Shown here in pieces: positions 22,338 through 31,086 of a stretch of 64,000 nt of DNA. The stretch lies in NCBI RefSeq assembly GCF_008632955.1, contig NZ_CP043959.1:4092001-4156000 (forward strand), given 5' to 3'. The notes beneath the pieces are model-generated. The model saw only the letters and a program-made list of their open reading frames with translations. It was not told the origin of the DNA and made no database searches. Source of the stretch: Streptomyces tendae. GTDB lineage: Bacteria; Actinomycetota; Actinomycetes; Streptomycetales; Streptomycetaceae. The position numbers and the translations under genes are program-made. Numbering within the stretch: the first letter of the stretch is position 1; each line of letters begins with the position of its first letter.

Positions 22338-23139
22338 CGTCACGGCGGTGCGCCCCGGCTCCCCGCCGGGCGAGCCGACGTCCGCCGCCGATCCCGACCT
22401 CGCCCGGCACCTGACCTGCCTCGGCGACGACGCCCTCGTCCTCGCACAGCGGCTGTGCCAGTGGATCACCCGCGCGCCGACCATCGACGAGGACCTGGCC
22501 CTGTCCAACATCGCCCTCGACCTCATCGGCCACGCCCGCACGCTTCTCTCCCGCGCCGGCCGCCTCGACGGGACCGGCCGCAGCGAGGACGACCTCGCCT
22601 ACACCCGCTCCGAGCGCGAGTTCACCAACGCCCTGCTGACCGAACTCCCCAATGGGGACTTCGCCGTGACCGTGGCCCGGCAACTCGCCTACACCCACTA
22701 CGCCGTCCTGCACTACGAGGCGCTGGCGCACTGCACCGACCCCGATGTCGCCGCGTTCGGCGTCCGCGCCGCCAAGGAGGTCGCCTTCCACCGGCTGCAC
22801 GCCGACCGCTGGACGGTGACACTGGGACGCGGCACGCCGGAGAGCACCCGCCGCATGCAGCGGGCCCTGGAGCGGGTGTGGCCCTACACCGGCGAACTCT
22901 TCGAGGAGAACGACGTCCTGCGCCGCCTGGCCGCGTCCGGCATCGTGCCCTCACCGGCAGCGCTGCACGACACCTGGCTCGCCCGCGTCACCGAGGTCGT
23001 CACCGAGGCGGAACTCGCCGTGCCCGCTCCCAGCTGGTCGGCCACCGGCGGCCGTTCGGGCCTGCACACCGAGGAGTTCGGCCCGCTGATCGCGGAACTG
23101 CAGTCCGTGCGGCGACAGTTCCCCGGAGGCACCTGGTGA
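22321..23139 (+). CDS. antJ: AntJ, PaaC-like structural subunit
   Basis: A 272-residue PaaC homologue, all-helical ferritin-like. In this family it is the non-catalytic partner of PaaA. Recognisable segments are DDALVLAQRLCQWITRAP and RQLAYTHYAVLHYEAL. The GTG start lies within the end of antI and the stop overlaps antK by 4 bases. Confidence 0.92.
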   Translation: MSTTSDVTAVRPGSPPGEPTSAADPDLARHLTCLGDDALVLAQRLCQWITRAPTIDEDLALSNIALDLIGHARTLLSRAGRLDGTGRSEDDLAYTRSEREFTNALLTELPNGDFAVTVARQLAYTHYAVLHYEALAHCTDPDVAAFGVRAAKEVAFHRLHADRWTVTLGRGTPESTRRMQRALERVWPYTGELFEENDVLRRLAASGIVPSPAALHDTWLARVTEVVTEAELAVPAPSWSATGGRSGLHTEEFGPLIAELQSVRRQFPGGTW

Positions 23140-23648
23140 GCGGGCACGCACCGGTCACGGCCCGCCTCCGCGCCGAGGAGGTGCGCGAGCGGGTGGCCGC
23201 GCTTCCGGACCCGGAACTGCCGGTGATCGGCCTCGGCGACCTCGGCGTGGTGCACTCCGTCGCTCCCGGCGCCGACGGCGTGCTGGAGGTGGAGATCACG
23301 CCCACCTACCTGGGCTGCCCCGCGCTGCCCGAGATCACCGCGGCGGTACGGGACGTCCTGACCGCCTGCGGTCACCCCGACGGCCGCGTCCGGCAGGTCC
23401 TCACGCCTGCCTGGACGACGGACCGCATCACCCCCGAAGGACGTCGCGCACTCGCCGCGCACGGCATCGCCCCACCCGTGTCCCCGGCGCCCGACGGCCC
23501 GGTCCCCGTCGCACTGGGCGCGGTGCCCTGCCCGCACTGCGGCTCGACGGCCACCCGGCCGCACAGCGACTTCGGGCCGTCCCGTTGCCAGTCGGTGCTG
23601 TGGTGCACGGCGTGCCGCGAGCCCTTCCCCCACCTGACCGCGCTGTGA
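23136..23648 (+). CDS. antK: AntK, PaaD-like assembly protein
   Basis: A 170-residue PaaD homologue with an N-terminal DUF59/MIP18-like domain (LPDPELPVIGLGDLGVV) and a C-terminal Cys cluster (CPHCGS ... CTACREPF). PaaD proteins help mature the iron centres of the oxygenase. It overlaps its neighbours by 4 bases on both sides. Confidence 0.9.
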   Translation: MSGHAPVTARLRAEEVRERVAALPDPELPVIGLGDLGVVHSVAPGADGVLEVEITPTYLGCPALPEITAAVRDVLTACGHPDGRVRQVLTPAWTTDRITPEGRRALAAHGIAPPVSPAPDGPVPVALGAVPCPHCGSTATRPHSDFGPSRCQSVLWCTACREPFPHLTAL

Positions 23649-24781
23649 GGCACACCGTGAACACCGCCCCGCCCGCCCTGCGCGACCAGGCGCCGGCCGG
23701 TCCGCGCCACCGCACCGGCCGGCACACACTCGACGTCACGGAGGTCCGGCACCTGGCTGCCGACACGGTGGCCGTCACCCTCCACGTGCCCGCCGACCTG
23801 CGCGACGTCTTCGCCCACCACCCCGGCCAGCACGTCGTCGTCCGTCACCGCCGGGACGGTTCCGAACTGCGCCGCAGCTACTCGATCTGCCCGCCACCGC
23901 ACACACCCGGGGCACTCCGCCTGGTGATCAAGAGGTCCGGTCCCGGCGGCTTCGGCGACCACGCCACCACCCGGCTCGCACCGGGCGCCCGTCTCGAACT
24001 CTCCCCGCCCACCGGTAGCTTCGCCCTGCCGAAGCTGCCGGGCGCCCACCACCTCCTCCTCGCGGGCGGCACCGGCATCACCCCGCTGGCCCCGATGGCC
24101 GCCCACGCCCTACGCCGGGACCCGGCCTGCCGTGTCAGCCTCGTGCACTCGGTCCGCACCTCCGCCGACGCCGTGCTGGCCGACGAACTGGCCCAGGTCA
24201 AGGACGAGTTCCTGGACCGCTTCACCGTCCTGTACGTGCTGACCCGGGAGGACCGGGGGAGCGGGCCGCTCGCCCGGCGGCTGGACGCGTCCGGGGTGCG
24301 CCGGCTGCTGGCGGCCGTGGACGCCCGCCCGGGCCCGGAGACCACGTTCGCCCTGTGCGGACCGCCCGGCCTCGTCGCCACCGCACGGCGCGTCCTGGCC
24401 GACTCGGGAGCCGACCCGTCGCTCGTCCGCTGGGAGCTGTTCACGGCCGACGGCACGCAGCCGGTGCCGCCGGAGCATGCCGGGCGGGCACCCGGGGCGG
24501 GGGAGTACCGGGTCACCGCCCTCCTCGACGGGCGCCGCCGGGCCGCCACCGTGCTGCCGGACGACCCGGCCCTGCTCGACGCGCTGCTGCGCAGCCACCC
24601 CGACGTGCCGTACGCCTGCCGTGAGGGCGTCTGCGGCAGTTGCCGCGCGAAGGTCCTGTCCGGACAGGTGACGGCGGACCGTGAGCACGCCCTGGACGAA
24701 CGGGACCGCGCCGCCGGCTACACGCTCGTCTGCCGCGCGAGGCCCCGCACCCCCGAGCTCGTCCTCGACTTCGACGCCTGA
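23645..24781 (+). CDS. antL: AntL, PaaE-like ferredoxin reductase
   Basis: A 378-residue electron-transfer subunit. The N-terminal FAD-binding barrel contains RRSYSICPP; an NAD(P)-binding domain contains LAGGTGITPLAPM; the C-terminal plant-type 2Fe-2S domain has CREGVCGSCRAKV with a fourth Cys in LVCRAR. It passes electrons to AntH. A GTG at 23657 is an alternative start; 23645 is preferred because it overlaps the antK stop like the other junctions. Confidence 0.92.
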   Translation: MRHTVNTAPPALRDQAPAGPRHRTGRHTLDVTEVRHLAADTVAVTLHVPADLRDVFAHHPGQHVVVRHRRDGSELRRSYSICPPPHTPGALRLVIKRSGPGGFGDHATTRLAPGARLELSPPTGSFALPKLPGAHHLLLAGGTGITPLAPMAAHALRRDPACRVSLVHSVRTSADAVLADELAQVKDEFLDRFTVLYVLTREDRGSGPLARRLDASGVRRLLAAVDARPGPETTFALCGPPGLVATARRVLADSGADPSLVRWELFTADGTQPVPPEHAGRAPGAGEYRVTALLDGRRRAATVLPDDPALLDALLRSHPDVPYACREGVCGSCRAKVLSGQVTADREHALDERDRAAGYTLVCRARPRTPELVLDFDA

Positions 24782-24819
24782 CCCCGCCCGCCACGCCCCC
24801 TTCAGCGAAGGAGACCACG

Positions 24820-25596
24820 ATGACCGCCACCGACCGCCACGCGGGAAAGACCGCCCTGGTCACCGGAGGCAGCCGCGGCATCGGCCGAGCCATCAGCCAC
24901 CGCCTCGCCCGCGAGGGCGCCCTCGTGGCGGTCCACTACGGCCACGACCTGACGGCCGCCGAGCGGACCGTCAAGGAGATCCAGGCCGACGGCGGCCGCG
25001 CCTTCCCCGTACACGCCGAACTCGGCGTCCCCGGCGACGCCGACACCCTGTGGGCCGCCTTCGACGAGGCCCTGGCGGACCAGGACACCCCGGCCCGCCT
25101 GGACATCCTCGTCAACAACGCGGGCATCACCGTCCCCCGCCCCATCGCCCAGGTGACCGAAGCCGACTACGACCGCGCCTTCGCCATCAACACCAAGGCG
25201 CCGTTCTTCATCATCCAGCGCGGACTGGACCGCCTCAGGGACGGCGGCAGGATCATCAACATCTCGTCCGTCGCGACCCGTATCGCCTTCCCGCCGATCG
25301 TCTCCTACACCATGACCAAGGCCGCCCTGGACTACCTCACCCTCTCCCTGGCCCAGGAACTCGGTCCCCGGGGCATCACCGTCAACGCCGTCGCACCCGG
25401 CTACACCGAGACGGAGATCAACCCCACCCTCGCCGTACCGGAGATCCGCCGCCGCTACTCCGAGGCCTCCACGTTCGGCCGGCTCGGCGACCCGGCGGAC
25501 ATCGCGGACGTCGTCTCCTTCGTGGCGAGCGACGACGCCCGCTGGGTGACCGGCCAGTGGATCGACGCCTCCGGCGGCGCCCACCTCGGTGTGTGA
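24820..25596 (+). CDS. antM: AntM, SDR-family ketoreductase
   Basis: A 258-residue short-chain dehydrogenase with the cofactor motif TGGSRGIGRA, NNAG, a catalytic Ser (NISS) and YxxxK (YTMTK). In the antimycin pathway AntM reduces the C8 ketone before release, giving the hydroxyl that AntB acylates. AGCGAAGGAG precedes the ATG. General FabG-like similarity would not by itself fix the substrate. Confidence 0.9.
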   Translation: MTATDRHAGKTALVTGGSRGIGRAISHRLAREGALVAVHYGHDLTAAERTVKEIQADGGRAFPVHAELGVPGDADTLWAAFDEALADQDTPARLDILVNNAGITVPRPIAQVTEADYDRAFAINTKAPFFIIQRGLDRLRDGGRIINISSVATRIAFPPIVSYTMTKAALDYLTLSLAQELGPRGITVNAVAPGYTETEINPTLAVPEIRRRYSEASTFGRLGDPADIADVVSFVASDDARWVTGQWIDASGGAHLGV

Positions 25597-25621
25597 CCCG
25601 TCCACACCTCTAGGAGAAGTG

Positions 25622-26470
25622 ATGAACGACCGCACGACCACCCTCGACGGGCCGGCCACGGACGACACCCTGACCCGCCCCTTCGAGGGCGCAAGCCCCT
25701 ACGACACGTACGTGCACGCGTCCGTCCTCAACACACTGCAGCACCCGCTCACCGAGGCCCCGGACGAGATGGGCTTCCTCGTCACCACCCAGGTGATGGA
25801 ACTGTGGTTCACCCTCATCGTGCACGAGTGGCGCACCGCCAAGGTCGCCTTCGCCAAGGACGACCTGCCCGCCGCCATGGACGCGCTGGTGCGCAGCCGC
25901 CGCGCGCTGACCGCCCTGGGCGGCGCCTGGGCGCCCATCGCCGCCCTGACCCCCGCCCAGTTCAACGGCTTCCGTGCCGCGTTCGGCCGGGCGTCGGGCT
26001 TCCAGTCGGCGATGTACCGGCACATGGAGTTCCTCCTCGGTGACAAGTCCGCCGGACTGCTGCGCGCCCACCGCGGCGACCCGGCCGTCCACGAGGCGCT
26101 CGGCGAGACCTACCGCGAACCGTCCCTGTACGACGAGGTGCTGGCCTACCTCCACCGCCAGGGCCTCCCCGTCCCGCACCACGTCCGCGAACGGGACGTG
26201 ACCAGCCCCTACGACGGCGACCCGGGCGTGGTGGAGACCTGGCGGCGCGTCTACGCCGGACCGCAGCACCACCCCCACCTCGCACTCGGCGAACTGCTCA
26301 CCGACATCGCCGAACTCGTCACCCGCTGGCGCTTCGACCACGTCCTGGTGGTCCGCCGGGCCATGGGAGCCAGACCCGGCAGCGCCGGATCGGCCGGGCT
26401 CGCCTGGCTGGAGCAGCGGGCGGCCCGGCCGGTCTTCCCCGAACTGTGGGAGGTGCGCGGTGACGTCTAG
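25622..26470 (+). CDS. antN: AntN, tryptophan 2,3-dioxygenase
   Basis: A 282-residue haem enzyme converting L-Trp to N-formylkynurenine. Family motifs are ETQVMELWF-like (TTQVMELWFTLIVHEW), SGFQSAMYRHMEF and LYDEVLAYLHRQGL. TAGGAGAAG supports the ATG at 25622. It overlaps antO by 11 bases. It starts the dedicated route from Trp to anthranilate. Confidence 0.94.
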   Translation: MNDRTTTLDGPATDDTLTRPFEGASPYDTYVHASVLNTLQHPLTEAPDEMGFLVTTQVMELWFTLIVHEWRTAKVAFAKDDLPAAMDALVRSRRALTALGGAWAPIAALTPAQFNGFRAAFGRASGFQSAMYRHMEFLLGDKSAGLLRAHRGDPAVHEALGETYREPSLYDEVLAYLHRQGLPVPHHVRERDVTSPYDGDPGVVETWRRVYAGPQHHPHLALGELLTDIAELVTRWRFDHVLVVRRAMGARPGSAGSAGLAWLEQRAARPVFPELWEVRGDV

Positions 26471-27308
26471 GACGATCTCCGCCTTCGCGGCCGAGGAGGA
26501 GCAGCGGGTCCTGAGCCTGAAGCCGGTCCTGGCACCGGTCCACGGCCGCTACGGGGACCACCCCCACCAGTCCTACGACGCCTGGCCGTCCGAGGACCCC
26601 GACGCCCCGCTGGTGATCCTGCTGCACGGCGGCTACTGGCGCTACGACCGGATGCACCTGACCCCCTTCGCGGCCTGGCTCTCCTCGCAGGGCTTCAGCG
26701 TGCTGCTCCCGGGCTTCCGCCGGTCCGGCGGCGCGGGCGGCTACCCCGAGACCTTCGACGACATCGCCCGCATCGTGGACACGCTGCCCGAGGGGCGGCC
26801 CTACGTCCTGGCCGGCCACTGCTCCGGCGGGCACCTGGCCCTGTGGTGCGCCGCCCGCGGCCTGCTGCCGCCCGGCTCCCGCTGGCACACCCGCACCCTG
26901 CCGACGAGCGTGCTCGCCCTCGCGCCGATCACCGACCTCACCGCCACCCGCCGCGACCGCCTCAGCAACGACGCCGCCCTGCAACTCCTCGGCGGCGAGG
27001 AGCACTTCACCGAACGGCTGGCCGAGGTCGACCCCCTCACCCTGCTGCGCGACGCCGGGACCACCGGTGTCCCCACCGTGCTGCTGCACGGCGCCGCCGA
27101 CGAAGAGGTCCCGCTCACCCAGTTCAGCGACTACGCGGCCGTGCACCGGGACCTCAGGACGGTCGTCCTGCCCGGCACCGGCCACTACACCCTCATCGAA
27201 CCCGGAGCACCCGGCGCCCACGCGGTCGCCGACACCCTCCGGGACATGGCGGCCGCCTCCACCCCGGCGGGCGCCGGCCGCTCGGGCGAGGAGGCCCCAC
27301 ACCGATGA
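26460..27308 (+). CDS. antO: AntO, formamidase-like alpha/beta hydrolase, probable N-formyltransferase
   Basis: A 282-residue alpha/beta hydrolase with the HGGYW oxyanion motif of kynurenine formamidases, an acid in HGAADEEV and a His in GTGHYTLIE. At the nucleophile elbow it reads GHCSGG: residue 121 is Cys where the family normally has Ser (GHSAGG). AntO of other clusters is known as the lipase-like enzyme that N-formylates 3-aminosalicylate. A Cys nucleophile would suit formyl transfer from N-formylkynurenine, which would also release kynurenine for AntP; that link is inference. The GTG start lies inside the antN end and the stop overlaps antP by 4 bases. Confidence 0.88.
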   Translation: MTSRTISAFAAEEEQRVLSLKPVLAPVHGRYGDHPHQSYDAWPSEDPDAPLVILLHGGYWRYDRMHLTPFAAWLSSQGFSVLLPGFRRSGGAGGYPETFDDIARIVDTLPEGRPYVLAGHCSGGHLALWCAARGLLPPGSRWHTRTLPTSVLALAPITDLTATRRDRLSNDAALQLLGGEEHFTERLAEVDPLTLLRDAGTTGVPTVLLHGAADEEVPLTQFSDYAAVHRDLRTVVLPGTGHYTLIEPGAPGAHAVADTLRDMAAASTPAGAGRSGEEAPHR

Positions 27309-28564
27309 CCACCGCACTCTCGGACGCCACCGCCCTGCGCGAGCAGGCCGCACGGCTCGACGCCGACGACCCCCTGGCCCCCGTCCGTGAACGCTTCCTG
27401 CTCCCACCGGACGTCGTCTACCTCGACGGCAACTCCCTGGGCCCGCTGCCCGCCGCCGTGCCGGCGGCCCTGGACGACGTCGTACGGCGCCAGTGGGGCA
27501 CCGCACTCATCGGCTCCTGGAACGCGGCCGGCTGGTGGCAGGCGCCGCTGCGCGTGGGCGACACCATCGGCACACTCATCGGAGCCGCGCCGGGGCAGAC
27601 GGTCGCCGGCGACTCCACCAGCGTGCAGTTGTTCACCGCGCTCGACGCCGCCGCCGCGCTCCGCCCGGACCGCCCGCTGCTGGTCACCGACCCCAGGCAC
27701 TTCCCCACCGACCGCTACCTCGCCGACGCGGTCGCCCGCCGCCGGGGCCTTCAGGTGCGGCACGTACCGCCGCCGGACCTCCCGCACTTCCTCGCCACCG
27801 AGGGCCCCCGGGTCGCCGTCTTCAGCTACTCGCCCGTCGACTTCCGCACCGGCGAGCTGTACGACATGCGGGCGCTGACCCGGGCCGCCCACGACGCCGG
27901 CGCCCTCGCTCTGTGGGATCTGTGCCACGCCGCCGGCGCCCTGCCCCTGGAGGTCGACGCCCTCGGCGTGGACCTGGCGGTCGGCTGCGGCTACAAGTTC
28001 CTCTCCGGCGGCCCGGGCGCCCCCGCCTTCCTCTACGTGGCACAGCGCCACCACGCCGCGCTCGAGACGCCGCTGCCCGGCTGGACCGGCCACGCCGACC
28101 CGTTCGCCCTGGCACGGGACTACACACCCGCGCCCGGCATCGCCCGGGCCCGCATCGGAACCCCGCCCATCCTGTCCCTGCTCGCCCTCGAAGCGGCCCT
28201 CACCGCCTTCGACAGCGTCGACCTGCACCAGGTGCGTGCCAAGAGCCTGTCCCTCACCGGCTTCCTCCTGCGCTGCGCGGACGAACTCCTGGCGCCCCTC
28301 GGCTTCACCTCGGTCACCCCGTCCGACCCCGGCCGCCGCGGCAGTCAGGTCACTCTGCGCCACCCCCACGCCCACGGACTGGCCGTCGCCCTGGCCGGGC
28401 GCGGTGTCGTGGCCGACATGCGCGTGCCCGACCTGCTCCGCTTCGGCGTCAACGCCCTCTTCACCAGCCACGGGGATCTGCTGACCGCCGCCTCGCGCCT
28501 GCGTGACCTCACCCTGGAGGGCGCGTACGACCCGGCCCCTCCCAGCGCGGGACCGGTCACCTGA
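27305..28564 (+). CDS. antP: AntP, kynureninase
   Basis: A 419-residue PLP enzyme cleaving kynurenine to anthranilate and alanine. Landmarks are YLDGNSLGPLP, DLCHAAG, and the PLP Lys in CGYKFLSGGPG. It ends the antH-P operon. Having antP in the cluster frees anthranilate supply from primary metabolism and marks the long cluster form together with antQ. Confidence 0.94.
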   Translation: MTTALSDATALREQAARLDADDPLAPVRERFLLPPDVVYLDGNSLGPLPAAVPAALDDVVRRQWGTALIGSWNAAGWWQAPLRVGDTIGTLIGAAPGQTVAGDSTSVQLFTALDAAAALRPDRPLLVTDPRHFPTDRYLADAVARRRGLQVRHVPPPDLPHFLATEGPRVAVFSYSPVDFRTGELYDMRALTRAAHDAGALALWDLCHAAGALPLEVDALGVDLAVGCGYKFLSGGPGAPAFLYVAQRHHAALETPLPGWTGHADPFALARDYTPAPGIARARIGTPPILSLLALEAALTAFDSVDLHQVRAKSLSLTGFLLRCADELLAPLGFTSVTPSDPGRRGSQVTLRHPHAHGLAVALAGRGVVADMRVPDLLRFGVNALFTSHGDLLTAASRLRDLTLEGAYDPAPPSAGPVT

Positions 28565-28717
28565 GCGGGTCGTCACGAGGCGGCTGCCGCGACGTCCAGG
28601 CCGGGCGGACAGGCGGAAGCTCCGCGTGGGCGAGTCGTCGTACGGACGCCGCACCGGTCGCACACCGTTCGCCGAACCTCATCGACGGGGATCGGCCGCA
28701 TGTCCTTTTCGACCCGC

Positions 28718-28733
28718 GGTAACAGCTGTTACC
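28718..28733. promoter_or_regulatory. Perfect palindrome upstream of toxin-antitoxin genes
   Basis: GGTAACAGCTGTTACC is a 16-base perfect palindrome ending 8 bases before the antitoxin ATG, so it overlaps the likely ribosome site and promoter. This position is typical for the autoregulatory operator of a type II toxin-antitoxin operon. Confidence 0.65.
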
Positions 28734-28741
28734 ATGCGGGC

Positions 28742-28987
28742 ATGGCCAAGACGCAACTGGGTGCACGGGTGGACGAGGACGTCGCGGAGCTCGCGAAGAA
28801 GCGCGCCGCCGACCTGGGTCTGAGTATCGGGGACTATCTCGCCCGGCTGGTGCAGGACGACGCCAGCGGTCTGCGTGAACGCGCGGTGGACGCCGCCGCC
28901 CGCTTCCTCTCCGAGCACCAGACGATCTTCGACGGCGCCGAAGATGCCCAGCAGCCGCGGAGCGCTCGGGGAGCGCACGCCGCCTGA
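28742..28987 (+). CDS. Type II antitoxin, RHH-like
   Basis: An 81-residue protein whose N-terminus (LGARVDEDVAELAKKRAADL) looks like a ribbon-helix-helix DNA-binding region and whose C-terminal half (RFLSEHQTIFDGAED) would wrap the toxin. Its stop overlaps the toxin ATG by one base. Self-repression at the upstream palindrome is likely. Confidence 0.8.
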   Translation: MAKTQLGARVDEDVAELAKKRAADLGLSIGDYLARLVQDDASGLRERAVDAAARFLSEHQTIFDGAEDAQQPRSARGAHAA

Positions 28988-29364
28988 TGAATCTGAACAT
29001 CGACGTCCCCTGGATCCTGCAGGTCGCCGAAGCCGCCGGCGTGAACGATCCGGCCCCCGACGACTACGGCGTCCCTGTGTCGGCGGTCGCCCGCCACCGC
29101 GCCGTGCTCTTCGAACAATCCGTCTACGACGGCCCCTACGCCAAGGCCGCTGCACTGGTACACACCCTGGGCCGCTGCCGCTGGCTGGAACGCTCCAACA
29201 TGGCCGTCGCCGCCGCCACCGGTGTCATGTACCTCGAGGCCGCCGGGATCACGGTCAAACCCACTCGGGAGAACGCCGTGGCCCTCAAGGACCTCCTCCT
29301 GGACCCGGCCTGCACCGCCGGGAAGATCGCCGCCCTGCTGCGGACCTGGCCCACCGCCACCTGA
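28987..29364 (+). CDS. Doc/Fic-like toxin
   Basis: A 125-residue protein resembling the Streptomyces Fic/DOC-type toxin component (VSAVARHRAVLFEQSVYDGPYAKAA is typical in pattern). The usual Fic active-site signature HPFxxGN is replaced by CRWLERSN, as in many actinobacterial members, so catalytic activity is uncertain. Translation is coupled to the antitoxin. Confidence 0.75.
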   Translation: MNLNIDVPWILQVAEAAGVNDPAPDDYGVPVSAVARHRAVLFEQSVYDGPYAKAAALVHTLGRCRWLERSNMAVAAATGVMYLEAAGITVKPTRENAVALKDLLLDPACTAGKIAALLRTWPTAT

Positions 29365-29366
29365 GA

Positions 29367-29399
29367 AGCCCGGTGACCCACCGCGCCCTGGTGCGGGCT
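29367..29399. terminator. Possible hairpin between convergent genes
   Basis: The outer arms AGCCCG and CGGGCT enclose an inner CACC/GGTG pairing between the toxin stop and the pspAB stop. The stem is interrupted by a bulge, so the call is modest. Confidence 0.4.
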
Positions 29400-29983
29400 C
29401 ACTCCCACAGCCCCGGTGCGCCCCACACCGGAAACCAGCGGCCCAGGTCACCCTCTACGGGCAGCTCCCCGGCGAGCACCGCCCGGATCCGCAGCTCCAG
29501 TACGTTGTCCCGTCGCTGGCGGTCGCCGGGTAGTGGGGCGAAGGGGTAGAACGTGCCGCGTTTGTACAGGTAGACCAGCGCGACGCGGCGTCCGCCGTCG
29601 TCACGGAAGCCGGCCAGTGAGCAGAGGAGCTGCGGTCCAAAACCGCCGGCCTCCAGCTCCGTGTTCACCGCGTGCACGTCGTTCACCAGGAGCGACAGCT
29701 CGTCGGGTGAACGACGTGAGACGAGCCAGGAGTATCCGTAGGAGTCGCGGCTCAGCTCGACCGGGACCCGGCCGACGTCCGCGTCCAGCAGGGCGCGGAC
29801 CTCGCGGTGCGTCTGCTCGAAGGCCGCGCCCTCGACCGTCGCGAAGCACACGGCACCGTGGCCGGTGGGCCGGAAACCGGTCGCGGCCTCCAGGCTCACC
29901 GCCGCTGAGGGCAGCGCGAAGAGCCGGTCGAGGTCCGGTCCCACGGCCCTGGTCCGGCCGAGCAGGATGTCGAGCAGCCTCAT
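29399..29983 (-). CDS. pspAB: PspA-associated protein PspAB
   Basis: A 194-residue soluble protein beginning MRLLDILLGRTRAVGPDLD and containing LFALPSAAVSLEA, as in the actinobacterial PspAB family that accompanies the phage-shock protein PspA and HtpX. The exact biochemical role is unknown. It lies 10 bases after htpX in the same operon, which supports the name. Confidence 0.8.
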   Translation of the reverse strand: MRLLDILLGRTRAVGPDLDRLFALPSAAVSLEAATGFRPTGHGAVCFATVEGAAFEQTHREVRALLDADVGRVPVELSRDSYGYSWLVSRRSPDELSLLVNDVHAVNTELEAGGFGPQLLCSLAGFRDDGGRRVALVYLYKRGTFYPFAPLPGDRQRRDNVLELRIRAVLAGELPVEGDLGRWFPVWGAPGLWE

Positions 29984-29993
29984 GGCCGGCCGC

Positions 29994-30911
29994 TCAGGGG
30001 TTTCCGGGCAGTGCCGCCTCGCCCAGCTCCGCGGAGATACGGCCGAGCTGGTCGAGCCGTTGCTCCAAGCTGGGATGGGTGGCGAACAGCCGTCCGAGGC
30101 CCGGATCGGCGCCGAAAGCGGGGGTGAAGTAGAAGGCGTTGAAAGCCTGAGCCGTGCGCAAATCCTGGGTTGGTATCCGGGCGATGTCGCCGGTCACCTT
30201 CGTGAGCGCGGACGCCAGCTCCGAGGGCCGCCCGGTGAGCAGGGCGGCGGCCCGGTCCGCCGCCAGTTCCCGGTACCGGGACAAGGCCCGCACCAGCAAG
30301 AAGCTGAGCGTGTACACCGCCGCGGAGACGCCCATGACGATCGCGAGCAGCGCCACGGTGTTCTGGTCCCGCCGGCCGCCGCCGAAGAGCTGCGAGTAGA
30401 AGGCGAACCGCACGAGCAGTCCCGCGACCACGCCCAGGAAGGACGCGATCGTGACCACGGCGACATCCTTGTGCGCCACGTGCGACAGCTCGTGCGCGAG
30501 CACGCCCTCCAGCTCGGCGGGCTCCAGCCGCCGCAGCAGGCCGGTCGTCACGCAGATCACGGCCTTGTCCGGGGTCCGGCCCGTCGCGAACGCGTTCGGC
30601 ATGTCCATCGACGACACGGCGACCACCGGTTTCGGCATGTCGGCCAGCACCGACAGCCGGTCGACCACGCCGTGCAGCTCCGGGTAGTCGTCCCGGTCGA
30701 CGACCCGGCCGCGCATCGCGAACAGCGCGATCCGGTCGGAGAACCAGTACTGCGCCCCGAACAGCAGAGCCACGATCACCACGACCAGCACCCAGGACTT
30801 CAGCAGCACGATCAGCGCCGCGACGAACCCCACGTACAGCAGACCGAGCAGGAACAGCGTGACACCCATCCGCACGGTCAGCCCCCGGTCGTCCCGGAAA
30901 CGGCTGCGCAT
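29994..30911 (-). CDS. htpX: HtpX-type membrane zinc metalloprotease
   Basis: A 305-residue M48 family protease. Two N-terminal membrane segments (about residues 15-55) precede the zinc motif HELSH in GVLAHELSHVAHKD, two more hydrophobic segments, and the Glu ligand region SRYRELAADRAAA. It degrades damaged membrane proteins. The ATG at 30911 (MRSRFRDDRGLT) matches the family start; 33 upstream in-frame codons are probably not translated. Operon with pspAB. Confidence 0.9.
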   Translation of the reverse strand: MRSRFRDDRGLTVRMGVTLFLLGLLYVGFVAALIVLLKSWVLVVVIVALLFGAQYWFSDRIALFAMRGRVVDRDDYPELHGVVDRLSVLADMPKPVVAVSSMDMPNAFATGRTPDKAVICVTTGLLRRLEPAELEGVLAHELSHVAHKDVAVVTIASFLGVVAGLLVRFAFYSQLFGGGRRDQNTVALLAIVMGVSAAVYTLSFLLVRALSRYRELAADRAAALLTGRPSELASALTKVTGDIARIPTQDLRTAQAFNAFYFTPAFGADPGLGRLFATHPSLEQRLDQLGRISAELGEAALPGNP

Positions 30912-31086
30912 CTGCACCACCTCGCAGTCGGGCATGCCCGATGTCCAGTGTGCACCCGCTCTGTCCGGACTTCCCGCCGCCCGCTGGATCACCGAGGACC
31001 GACGCGACACCCGCTGAGAGACGCAGCGCTCCGAGGGCTTCGAAGCCGTAGCCGTAGTCCCAGCCGCCGACGGGACCCGCTGATGC

